Notes under the pieces: generated by a model
What the model saw: the letters and a program-made list of their open reading frames with translations, nothing else
Told to the model about the DNA's origin: nothing
Database searches by the model: none
Shown here: piece after piece, positions 12,757-20,213 of the stretch
How the letters are laid out: every line of letters starts with the position of its first letter
How positions within the stretch are numbered: the stretch's first letter is position 1
Program-made: the position numbers and the translations under genes
Origin: a virus
Length of the DNA: 21,480 nucleotides
Virus record (IMG/VR): IMGVR_UViG_3300023184_000585
Coordinates: 1 to 21,480 of that record
Direction: 5' to 3' (one strand)

Positions 12757-15221
12757 TGGCAACAAAAAATTTAGGCGATCTTGACATTGAAGAACAAGAA
12801 GACGGCAGTGCCGTTGTTGATCTTCCCGAGATGAGCACGGAAGAGCAAGAAGACGGCTCGGCCATTGTTGACATTGATGACGGGCCAGAATTTAACCCCG
12901 AGTTTTACGACAATCTTGCAGACAGCATTGACCCCAGCGTTATTTCAACACTGGCATTCAGGTATCTTGATTTACTTGAAACGGACAAAGAAGCGCGCTC
13001 ACTGCGCGACAAACAATATGAAGAGGGCATCAGGCGCACTGGTATGGGCAATGATGCCCCCGGAGGTGCTACCTTTATGGGTGCATCTAAAGTGGTTCAC
13101 CCTGCCATGGCTGAGGGCTGTGTGGATTTTGCCAGCCGCGCAATTAAAGAAATGTTCCCGCCTGATGGCCCTGTCAAGACCAAAATTATTGGCAAGATGG
13201 ACGACCTCAAGTCGGCAAAGTCGGAACGCAAACGAGACTTTTTAAATTGGCAAATTACTGACCAAATTGAAGAGTTCAAAGACGAGCAAGAACAGTTGCT
13301 GACCCAGTTGCCACTGGGCGGTTCACAGTACTTTAAGCTGTGGTTTGACGAGCAGAAAAAACGCCCATGCGTGGAGTTCTTGCCAATCGACCGTGTGATC
13401 CTGCCCTTTGCGGCCACCAACTTTTACACGGCCCAGCGCGCCGCTGAAGTCCACGAAATCACGCAGTACGAATTTGAACGACGCATCCGCACTGGCATGT
13501 ACCGTGACGTAAGTTACATCAAAGCCTCTGGGACGTTAAATCAAAACAAAGTTGAGCAAGCCAACAACAAAATTGAAGGCAAGCAATTTGAGGAAAATAA
13601 AGATGGCCTGCGCAAGGTCTATCACATCTACTGCTACTTGGAGTTGGAAGACGACAAGGCAACCAAAGGCGATTACGCACCCTACATCTTGATGGTTGAT
13701 GAACTTGACAATCAAGTTGTGGGTTTGTATCGCAACTGGGAAGAGCAAGACGATACCCGCACCAAACTGGACTGGGTTGTAGAGTTCAAATTCATCCCGT
13801 GGCGCGGCGCGTATGCCATTGGGCTACCTCACCTCATTGGAGGTCTCAGCGCGGCCTTGACGGGTGCATTGCGTGCCTTGCTGGACACTGCGCACATCAA
13901 CAACTCGGCCACCATGCTGAAGTTGAAGGGAGCCAAGATTAGTGGCCAGTCACAACAGGTTGATGTCACCCAGATCATTGAGATTGAAGGCGCGCCCGGC
14001 GTGCAGGACATTCGCCAAATTGCAATGCCAATGCCGTTCAACCCGCCCAGCCCCGTGCTGTTTGAGTTGCTGGGTTGGTTAGATACAGCCGCCAAAGGCG
14101 TGGTCACCACCAGTGAAGAGAAGATTGCTGATGTCACAAGCAATGCGCCCGTGGGCACCACGCAGGCTTTGATTGAACAAGGCGCGGCAGTGTTTTCATC
14201 GATTCACTCGCGCATGCACGACTCACAAGCCCGTGTGTTGAAGATTTTGTGCCGTTTAAACCGCTGGCACTTTGACGAGATGAAAAAAGGCGACATTGTT
14301 GCCGACTTAGAAATCAACCGCGACGATTTTGAAAAGAACACCGACGTGGTGCCTGTGTCTGATCCTCATATCTTCAGTGAGACTCAGCGCATGGCACAAA
14401 ACCAAGCCGTGTTGGCGTTGGCAGAAAAGCACCCTGAGCAGTTCAACATAAGTGCTGTATTGAGCCGCATGCTCAAACAAATGAAAGTGCCAAACATCAA
14501 TGAGTTGATGAAAGACGTGCCATCACCAGAACAGCGTACATCGGCCGACGAAAACGCCGCCATGCTTGTTGGTCAACCAGCCTATGCGTACTTGCAACAA
14601 GATCACATTGCGCACATTCAAGATCACTTGCAATTTGCAATGAACCCGTTCTTGGGACAATCTCCATTTGCAGACCCAAATTACTTAAACAATTTGATCG
14701 AGCATTTAAAACAACACATGACGCTGTGGTACCTCAACCGCTCCAACGGTTACGTAGAAGAGTCTGTGGGCAAGCCTGTGGACGACTACGACGATCCAGC
14801 ACTCACAGCCACCATTGACAAGGTCTATACCGCTGTGGGCGCGCATGTCATGTTGGACACCCAACAAGTGTTTGGCCAGTTCCAGCAAGCCTTGGCATCG
14901 CTTGTTCAAATGGCACAGCAACGCAAAGGCGCTCCACCACCACTGCCAGCAGACGCTCAAGTGGTCAAAGACACCAGCATGGCCGAGACTCAACGCAAGA
15001 CTCAAGCAGATCAAGCAAAGTCGCAATACGACCAAGCCAAATTGCAATTTGACAACCAAAAACTTCAGATGGACAACCAAACAAAAATTGCCATCGAAAA
15101 TTCAAAATTGACGCACGAGACAATTCAAAATATGTCGCAGGCGCAACCACCGCAGGAACCACCTGCACAACCCCCGGCAGTAATGCCACAACCTCAAGGA
15201 GTTCCAAATGTCAACCAGTGA
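12753..15221 (+). CDS. portal protein, P22-like
   Basis: An 822-residue protein expected to form the dodecameric ring at the capsid vertex through which DNA is packaged. Family-like stretches: the opening helix LLETDKEARSLRDKQYEEG, GASKVVHPAMAEGCVDFASRAIKEMFPP, and the mid-region LPLGGSQYFKLWFDEQKKRPCVEFLPIDRVILP. The core helix region follows (GALRALLDTAHINNSATMLKLKG). Length and order fit the large P22-type portals (about 725). Residues 13-43 carry two copies of EEQEDGSA[VI]VD, also found in the scaffold. The C-terminus (about 740-790) is a Gln-rich coiled coil with a Pro tail. The start overlaps the previous stop; ATG 12756 is an alternative. Confidence 0.88.
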   Translation: MMATKNLGDLDIEEQEDGSAVVDLPEMSTEEQEDGSAIVDIDDGPEFNPEFYDNLADSIDPSVISTLAFRYLDLLETDKEARSLRDKQYEEGIRRTGMGNDAPGGATFMGASKVVHPAMAEGCVDFASRAIKEMFPPDGPVKTKIIGKMDDLKSAKSERKRDFLNWQITDQIEEFKDEQEQLLTQLPLGGSQYFKLWFDEQKKRPCVEFLPIDRVILPFAATNFYTAQRAAEVHEITQYEFERRIRTGMYRDVSYIKASGTLNQNKVEQANNKIEGKQFEENKDGLRKVYHIYCYLELEDDKATKGDYAPYILMVDELDNQVVGLYRNWEEQDDTRTKLDWVVEFKFIPWRGAYAIGLPHLIGGLSAALTGALRALLDTAHINNSATMLKLKGAKISGQSQQVDVTQIIEIEGAPGVQDIRQIAMPMPFNPPSPVLFELLGWLDTAAKGVVTTSEEKIADVTSNAPVGTTQALIEQGAAVFSSIHSRMHDSQARVLKILCRLNRWHFDEMKKGDIVADLEINRDDFEKNTDVVPVSDPHIFSETQRMAQNQAVLALAEKHPEQFNISAVLSRMLKQMKVPNINELMKDVPSPEQRTSADENAAMLVGQPAYAYLQQDHIAHIQDHLQFAMNPFLGQSPFADPNYLNNLIEHLKQHMTLWYLNRSNGYVEESVGKPVDDYDDPALTATIDKVYTAVGAHVMLDTQQVFGQFQQALASLVQMAQQRKGAPPPLPADAQVVKDTSMAETQRKTQADQAKSQYDQAKLQFDNQKLQMDNQTKIAIENSKLTHETIQNMSQAQPPQEPPAQPPAVMPQPQGVPNVNQ
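12789..12881 (+). repeat. duplicated acidic peptide in portal N-terminus
   Basis: Portal residues 13-26 (EEQEDGSAVVDLPE) and 30-43 (EEQEDGSAIVDIDD) are a tandem peptide duplication. A third copy, EEQDGSAVVDLPE, lies at scaffold residues 15-27 (16134-16172). Codons differ at many synonymous positions between copies, so the likeness is kept at protein level. Confidence 0.8.
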
Positions 15222-15375
15222 ATACGAACAGAGAACCATCAATGTGCCTCAGCACAAACGCATTGCCATGGGCGAAAAGTTGGATGGCACAACCATGCAA
15301 CCAAAAGGGAAAAGCGCCAGCAACGGCAAAAAACCTTCTGGTGGTTTAGCAAATCTCAAGAAAAAAAATGCTTGA
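15208..15375 (+). CDS. small basic hypothetical protein
   Basis: A 55-residue protein, overlapping the portal end by 14 nt in another frame and starting behind CAAGGAGTTCCAA. The sequence (MSTSEYEQRTINVPQHKRIAMGEKLD, then a Lys/Ser/Gly-rich tail KGKSASNGKKPSGGLANLKKKNA) is basic and probably disordered in its second half. Small genes between portal and scaffold are common in phage head modules. No function can be assigned. The stop overlaps the next start by 8 nt. Confidence 0.62.
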   Translation: MSTSEYEQRTINVPQHKRIAMGEKLDGTTMQPKGKSASNGKKPSGGLANLKKKNA

Positions 15376-15547
15376 AGCATTGATTCACAGAGTAAAAATA
15401 CGCCAAGCTGATTTGCATTTAGCCCTTGCACATGGGGTTCCTGCATCTTGGGATGGCTACCAACGTATGGTCGGAGAGTACCAAGGACTGCAATTAACCT
15501 TGGACATGATTAACGCCATGTTGGATGAAGAGAAGAACCAAGATTGA
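15368..15547 (+). CDS. small helical hypothetical protein
   Basis: A 59-residue protein (MLEALIHRVKIRQADLHLALAHG, VPASWDGYQRMVGEYQGLQ, LTLDMINAMLDEEKNQD), predicted as two or three helices. It begins within the 3' end of the previous gene, just after a run of eight A, so it is probably translated by coupling. The pattern of a helix, a PxxWDxYQRMVGEYQGL core and an acidic tail is typical of small proteins in phage head operons. Function unknown. Confidence 0.65.
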   Translation: MLEALIHRVKIRQADLHLALAHGVPASWDGYQRMVGEYQGLQLTLDMINAMLDEEKNQD

Positions 15548-15550
15548 TAG

Positions 15551-15585
15551 CCCCACTCCGGGGTGAGACCGCGCTGACTAAGCGC
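15551..15585 (+). promoter_or_regulatory. short hairpins ahead of the chaperonin gene
   Basis: The 76-nt gap 15548-15623 holds CCCC-ACTCC-GGGG (15551-15563) and GCGCT-GACTA-AGCGC (15571-15585), followed by CACC ... GGTG. None has a T tract. They may stabilise or separate mRNA segments before the GroES-like gene. No promoter boxes are evident. Confidence 0.35.
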
Positions 15586-15623
15586 ATAACGATGCACCTG
15601 AAATATGGTGTTAGGAGTTGATG

Positions 15624-16079
15624 ATGAGTGAAGTAAAAAAAATTGTGGCTTTCGAGTCCACAAATGACATGCCAGACTTGCAAGAGTTGGCGTGGGCTTT
15701 CCCAGATATACATCCGGGAATGGCACCGCTTGGTGGGCGAGTAATCGTTCAACTGCGGCGCATTAAAAAGAAAACAGGACGCATCGTTCTGGTTGAAGAA
15801 ACCAAAGAGAACGAAAAATGGAACAACATGATTGGCAGAGTCGTGTCTGTTGGCCCATTGGCGTACAAAAATCGTGACACCATGACTGCATGGCCTGAGG
15901 GCGCGTGGGCTGAGGTGGGCGATTTCGTTCGAGTCCCTAAATGGGGCGGTGATCGCTGGGAAATTAAAAGCCGAAGCGATGAAGAGAACGAAGACCCGGT
16001 GTTGTTTATGACGTTGAACGATCACGAGTTGATTGCCAAAGTCACCAGCAACCCACTTTCTTTCAAAGCCTACGTATAA
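15624..16079 (+). CDS. GroES-like co-chaperonin
   Basis: A 151-residue protein with a Cpn10 beta-barrel layout: GGRVIVQLRRI at 38-47, a short mobile-loop segment KKTGRIVLVEET, IGRVVSVGP at 70-78, and AEVGDFVRVPKWGGDRWEI at 96-114. It ends in LFMTLNDHELIAKV at 127-140. The IVL tripeptide (54-56) is the motif by which GroES binds GroEL. Phage co-chaperonins such as T4 gp31 and RB49 CocO let host GroEL fold large capsid proteins, and its place in the head operon fits that role. An N-terminal extension of about 35 residues is additional. Start 15624 is chosen because AGGAG lies 6 nt upstream. Confidence 0.85.
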   Translation: MSEVKKIVAFESTNDMPDLQELAWAFPDIHPGMAPLGGRVIVQLRRIKKKTGRIVLVEETKENEKWNNMIGRVVSVGPLAYKNRDTMTAWPEGAWAEVGDFVRVPKWGGDRWEIKSRSDEENEDPVLFMTLNDHELIAKVTSNPLSFKAYV

Positions 16080-16091
16080 CAGGAGGAAACA

Positions 16092-17063
16092 ATGGCTGAT
16101 CCAAACAACAAAGAAGACGATATTGCAATCGTTGAGGAGCAAGATGGCTCCGCAGTGGTTGATTTACCTGAAAAAATGCTTCAAGGCGATGGCTTTGAAG
16201 AAAAATCGGAGGGTGGCACCGTTCGTGATGAAGATGCAGACCATCCAGATGACAATGATGAACTTCGATCGGCTAAACGTGGCCGTCGAAGAGCCAAAAA
16301 AGACTTGATTCGCAAGACAAATCAGGAAAAAGACGTTCGTTTGACCGCTCTACAGCGTGAAAACGAAGAATTCAAGCGCCGTTTAGGTCAATTGGAGCGA
16401 AATACCAAATCCGAGCACTTGGTTCGCATTGACAAAGGCCTTGAAGACGCTCAAACCCGGCTTGAATACGCCAAAATGAAGCTGTCTGAGGCCACTCAGA
16501 ACGGCGATGGCGAGGCAATGGTGTCAGCCCAGACCATGTGGCAAGCCGCACAGGAAGAAACCCGTAATTTGACTGTTTTGCGCCAACAGGCTGACCAAGA
16601 GTTGCGCCGTCCCCAGCAAAACAACGAAGCGCCTGATCCTCAGGTTCAACGTCTGGCCACACAGTGGATGCGCCGCAATAAATGGTACAACCCGGCCACC
16701 ACAGACCCGGATAGCCGCATTGCCAAGAAGATTGATGAGGTCATGGTGACTCAAGGGTGGAACCCAACCGATCCCGATTATTGGGAAGAATTGGACAGCC
16801 GCTTGCAAAGAGAGTTGCCTCACCGCTACAATAATTCCAATGACAACGAATCTCGTGGTGTCAGACGACCAAGGAATGTTGTGGGAAGTGCAGGACGCGA
16901 GGCTTCGGCCGCTTATGGAGGTTCCAATCGAACCCAATTTGTTTTATCACCTGACCGAGTCAAGGCGATGAAAGAAGTGGGTGCGTGGGAAAATCCTGAG
17001 CGCAAAGCACGAATGGTCAAGCAGTTCATTGAATTCGATCGTATCAACGGTCGCCGCAACTAA
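16092..17063 (+). CDS. scaffold-like protein
   Basis: A 323-residue charged protein behind ACAGGAGGAAACA. It has an acidic N-terminus with the EEQDGSAVVDLPE peptide (15-27). Next come a basic patch (RSAKRGRRRAKKDLIRK, 59-75) and a long coiled coil (about 76-175; LQRENEEFKRRLGQLER). A WMRRNKWYNPATTDPDSRIAKKIDEVM segment follows at 192-218, and a C-terminal helix-rich end. Composition, coiled coil and position between portal and capsid genes fit an internal scaffolding protein that directs procapsid assembly and leaves before DNA fills. No protease is seen nearby. Assignment rests on context and layout. Confidence 0.75.
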   Translation: MADPNNKEDDIAIVEEQDGSAVVDLPEKMLQGDGFEEKSEGGTVRDEDADHPDDNDELRSAKRGRRRAKKDLIRKTNQEKDVRLTALQRENEEFKRRLGQLERNTKSEHLVRIDKGLEDAQTRLEYAKMKLSEATQNGDGEAMVSAQTMWQAAQEETRNLTVLRQQADQELRRPQQNNEAPDPQVQRLATQWMRRNKWYNPATTDPDSRIAKKIDEVMVTQGWNPTDPDYWEELDSRLQRELPHRYNNSNDNESRGVRRPRNVVGSAGREASAAYGGSNRTQFVLSPDRVKAMKEVGAWENPERKARMVKQFIEFDRINGRRN

Positions 17064-17080
17064 TCTAAGGGGAAAACATC

Positions 17081-17626
17081 ATGGAATCACGTTTAAAAAA
17101 ATCTCTCAATGCTGGTGGCCGCAATGATCGCGCAAGCGAGGACGCAAGCCGCAAAGCACCTGAGGATAAGTTCATTTCAAATCAGGAACGTCGCAAGATG
17201 TGGAGTGAGGAATGGACGCAATCAGCATTGCCAAAACTGCCCGACATGGACGGGTGGCACCTTTGCTGGCTTTCAACAACCAACAGCTACGACAGCATAG
17301 ATAAGCGGATTCGCTTGGGTTACGTTCCCGTTAAATCGGACGAGTTGCCCGGCTATGAAGACTATCGCGTGAAGTCAGGTGAGCATGTTGGATACATCTC
17401 ATGCAACGAGATGTTGTTGTTCAAGTTGCCTATGGATATTTACCAAGAGGTCATGACTTACCACCATCACGATCAACCTCGTGAAGAGGCTGAGAAGATT
17501 CGTGTCCAAGTGGCAAACCTCCAAGGACAACGGGACAGCAACGGAAAGTCGCTTGTGAATGTTGAGGGTGAAGGTATTGGCTCTATTGAACAGCAACCCA
17601 ATCGAACGCCCGTATTTTCGGGTTAA
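17081..17626 (+). CDS. conserved hypothetical head-module protein
   Basis: A 181-residue protein. After a basic, polar N-terminus (1-40), a compact domain follows (WHLCWLSTTNSYDSIDKRIRLGYVPVKSDELPGYEDY ... VGYISCNEMLLFKLPMDIYQEVM, about 58-130), then a helix (REEAEKIRVQVANLQGQ) and a polar tail. Position between the scaffold and decoration genes suggests a minor virion or assembly protein. Similar proteins occur beside gpT-like capsid genes in environmental phages, to my recollection. No activity is known. The ribosome site is AAGGGGAAAA. Confidence 0.68.
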   Translation: MESRLKKSLNAGGRNDRASEDASRKAPEDKFISNQERRKMWSEEWTQSALPKLPDMDGWHLCWLSTTNSYDSIDKRIRLGYVPVKSDELPGYEDYRVKSGEHVGYISCNEMLLFKLPMDIYQEVMTYHHHDQPREEAEKIRVQVANLQGQRDSNGKSLVNVEGEGIGSIEQQPNRTPVFSG

Positions 17627-17640
17627 CTAAGGAGTAAATT

Positions 17641-18237
17641 ATGAGTACAACCTCTGCTCCGTTTGGCTTGCGTCCTGCGTTCCATCCTTCTGGTTTGGAT
17701 CGCGCACAGGCGCTGGCTGGCGGTATCGTTTCGGGCTACGCCTCGAACATTTTGAAGGGTCAACCCGTACAGTACGGCACGACTGCAAACAGCGGTACCT
17801 TGGGTACCATTGTCATCGCCGCCAATACTGGTGCGTTTGTTGGCGCGTTTGCTGGTGTGCAGTGGACTGATACTACTGGTCGTGCCCGTGTTTCCAACTA
17901 CTGGCCTGCAAGCACTGCGTACACCGCAGGAACTTGCGTTGCTTATTTCTACAACGACCAAAACATCGTTTATGAAATTCAGTCGGATGCGACTTTGGCA
18001 CAAACGTCTATTGGTAACGAGTACAACTTCAGCAACATTGCCGCTGGTTCCACAACCACTGGTTTGTCGCAAGCAACTTTGGGCGCATCAACTGCCGCAG
18101 GTAGTGCTGTTCAAGGTCAAATGCGAATTGTTGATATTGCACCGTATCCGGGCAATGAATGGGGTGACGCTTACGTTATTGTTCGCGTTGTTGTAGCCAA
18201 CTCGCAATTCTTCGGTGCTGTCACCGCAATTGCTTAA
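17641..18237 (+). CDS. probable capsid decoration protein
   Basis: A 198-residue protein directly before the major capsid gene with a strong AAGGAGTAAA ribosome site like that of the capsid gene. It begins STTSAPFGLRPAFHPSGLDRAQAL, an opening often seen in phage head-associated proteins, and the rest is Ala/Gly/Thr-rich and beta-like (IVIAANTGAFVGAFAGVQWTD ... GDAYVIVRVVVANSQFFGAVTAIA). Codons end mostly in T or C, as in the capsid gene, consistent with high expression. A cement or decoration role is inferred from position and composition. Confidence 0.65.
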   Translation: MSTTSAPFGLRPAFHPSGLDRAQALAGGIVSGYASNILKGQPVQYGTTANSGTLGTIVIAANTGAFVGAFAGVQWTDTTGRARVSNYWPASTAYTAGTCVAYFYNDQNIVYEIQSDATLAQTSIGNEYNFSNIAAGSTTTGLSQATLGASTAAGSAVQGQMRIVDIAPYPGNEWGDAYVIVRVVVANSQFFGAVTAIA

Positions 18238-18255
18238 CTAGCCAAGGAGTAAAAA

Positions 18256-19170
18256 ATGGCCGCACCAATGCGCAGTACGGACTTCCGTTCAATTGTCGAA
18301 CCCATCTTGAATGAGTGCTTTGACGGAGTCTATGACCAACGTGCCGACGAGTGGAGCCGTGTGTTCCGCGAAGAAGACGGCATTCCACGCAACTACCATG
18401 AAGAACCCGTCTTGTACGGTTTCGGAGCCGCACCTCAGTTACCTGACGGTACGCCCGTAACCTATCAACAAGGTGGTGTGCTCTTCTTAAAACGCTACCT
18501 GTACAAAGTGTACGGTCTTGCTTTTGCCTTGACTAAAGTCTTGGTTGAAGACGGCGACCACATCCGTATCGGTCAGGTTTATGCACGTCACTTGGCTCAG
18601 TCTTTGGTGGAAACCAAAGAACTGTTGGCCGCTAACGTGTTGAACGTCGGGTTCAACAGCGCATATCCCGGTGGCGACGGCGTGTCTTTAATCAGCACTG
18701 CCCACCCCATCGTGAACGGCACGTTCAGCAACCAATTGGCTACTGCCGCCAACTTGTCCCAGACTTCTCTGGAGCAAATGTTGATCCAAATCCGTCAGGC
18801 TGTGGACAACAACGGCAAGAAAATTCGTTTGGTTCCACGTCAACTGATTGTGGCTCCCGGCAATATTTTCCAAGCTGAAGTTTTGCTGAAATCTGTGCTT
18901 CGCACAGGTAACGCAAACAACGACATCAACCCCGTCAAGTCTATTGGCTTGCTGGACGAAGGTGCCGCTGTGCTTTCTCGTTTGACTTCATCCACTGCGT
19001 TTTTTGTTCAGACCGATGCACCTGAAGGCTTTAAGCTGTTGATGCGTCGTCGTTTGGAAAAAACCATGGAAGGTGACTTCGAGACCGACACCATGCGTTA
19101 CAAAGCTACCGAGCGTTATGACCTCGGCTTTACAGACCCACGTTGCGCCTACGGCACACCCGGCGTCTAA
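18256..19170 (+). CDS. major capsid protein, gpT-like (HK97 fold expected)
   Basis: A 304-residue protein with the features of Mu gpT-like capsid subunits. These are a long N-terminal helix region (SIVEPILNECFDGVYDQRADEWSRVF), ETKELLAANVLNVGFN (119-134) and DGVSLISTAHPIVNGTFSNQL (141-161). An LSQTSLEQMLIQIRQAVDNNGKKIRLVPRQLIVAP helix-strand segment (167-201) and NANNDINPVKSIGLL (218-233) follow. It forms the capsid shell. The strong ribosome site CAAGGAGTAAAAA and the terminator just after the stop fit a highly expressed gene. It probably folds with host GroEL aided by the phage GroES-like protein. Confidence 0.9.
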   Translation: MAAPMRSTDFRSIVEPILNECFDGVYDQRADEWSRVFREEDGIPRNYHEEPVLYGFGAAPQLPDGTPVTYQQGGVLFLKRYLYKVYGLAFALTKVLVEDGDHIRIGQVYARHLAQSLVETKELLAANVLNVGFNSAYPGGDGVSLISTAHPIVNGTFSNQLATAANLSQTSLEQMLIQIRQAVDNNGKKIRLVPRQLIVAPGNIFQAEVLLKSVLRTGNANNDINPVKSIGLLDEGAAVLSRLTSSTAFFVQTDAPEGFKLLMRRRLEKTMEGDFETDTMRYKATERYDLGFTDPRCAYGTPGV

Positions 19171-19176
19171 AGTGAC

Positions 19177-19207
19177 AGGGCTGGCGTAAAAAACCAGCCT
19201 TTTTTTT
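19177..19207 (+). terminator. intrinsic terminator after the capsid gene
   Basis: GGCTGG (19179-19184) pairs with CCAGCC (19194-19199) around a 9-nt loop, extended by outer G:U and A:U pairs, and is followed by eight T (19200-19207). It begins 6 nt after the capsid stop. It is the clearest terminator in the window. Since no obvious promoter follows, partial read-through probably supplies the next genes at a lower level. Confidence 0.9.
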
Positions 19208-19238
19208 AACTGATCATGCTTTTCAAGGAGAAGATCAA

Positions 19239-20201
19239 ATGCCTCAATTTTCCGATGACCTATTTTTAGGCCCTGCCGAAACCTACATGGGTACGGGTCT
19301 GCGCCCGTACACCTCAACATTTACTGGCTCGATTGCTACGACAACATTGACGGTCACCGCAATGCTGTCTGGCTCACCAATTGTGCTTGGTATGTACATT
19401 GATGGTTCTAGCGTCACTGATGGTTCATACATCACCGCATTTGGCACTGGCACTGGTGGCACAGGTACTTACACGGTAAGCGCATCGTCCACAGCGTCTA
19501 GCACCACAATTACTGGTCATACCAATGTGCCTCTTGATAACCCTGCTCCTATGGACTTGGGTGTTGGCCCTCTGGGTCGCATCTACGTTTGGGACATCGT
19601 TCCTCAAGCCGCCGTCACCAACAACATTGCTGTGTCGCAAACTGCCGCCGCTGCTGGTGCTGTAACCCTGACTGCTGGTACTTCTGTAAAGTCTGCCACT
19701 ACCGCTGGCGGTGTAGCCGTGTTGCAGTTGGATTGTCCTCGTGCTGTTAAGGTAAATTGTTCCACAACTGCTCGTGCATTTACTGTCAGTGGTTACGACT
19801 ACTATGGACAGGCCATGAGTGAAGTTATCACTGTGGTAACTCCCGCAACTGCTGTGACTGGTTTGAAAGCTTTTTACCAAATCAGTGGCGTGACTATTGC
19901 TGGCTCTGCAACTGTTGTTGTGGTTGGTACAAGCGACGTTCTGGGAATCCCAGTTCGCGTGTTCAACGTCTCATACGTTGCCAGCGTCAAGAGCAACAAC
20001 GCACTGGCACAAGATGCTGGTACGTTTGTAGCCGCCGCAACTGCTACTGCAACCACTACTACGGGAGACGTGCGCGGTACCTACACCCCTGCCACTGCAT
20101 CGAACGGCATCGTTCGTACAACAATGGGAATTCTGTTGCCTGCCATCGCTGTTGGCCCTAACGCAACTCGCGTTGGCGCTCTCGGCGTAACTCAAGCCTA
20201 A
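19239..20201 (+). CDS. virion structural protein with inserted beta domain
   Basis: A 320-residue Thr/Ala/Val-rich beta protein. The base domain reads [12 protein letters not shown] ... then [26 protein letters not shown]. Between these, residues about 27-93 hold a separate Thr/Ser/Gly-rich module ([15 protein letters not shown] ... [13 protein letters not shown]). Such modules recur in many phage virion proteins and look like Ig-like or adhesin surface domains. The position after the capsid gene suggests a head or head-tail surface component. RBS AAGGAGAAGATCAA. Codon use is as in the capsid gene. The exact virion location is unknown. Confidence 0.72.
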   Translation: MPQFSDDLFLGPAETYMGTGLRPYTSTFTGSIATTTLTVTAMLSGSPIVLGMYIDGSSVTDGSYITAFGTGTGGTGTYTVSASSTASSTTITGHTNVPLDNPAPMDLGVGPLGRIYVWDIVPQAAVTNNIAVSQTAAAAGAVTLTAGTSVKSATTAGGVAVLQLDCPRAVKVNCSTTARAFTVSGYDYYGQAMSEVITVVTPATAVTGLKAFYQISGVTIAGSATVVVVGTSDVLGIPVRVFNVSYVASVKSNNALAQDAGTFVAAATATATTTTGDVRGTYTPATASNGIVRTTMGILLPAIAVGPNATRVGALGVTQA

Positions 20202-20213
20202 TAGGAGGTCGTT

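Noticed and set aside
15361-15375. Run of eight A as a programmed frameshift site joining the genes at 15208 and 15368
   Set aside because: The frame change needed is +1, which an A run does not favour, and the -1 frame meets a stop within a few codons. A plain overlapping start explains it.
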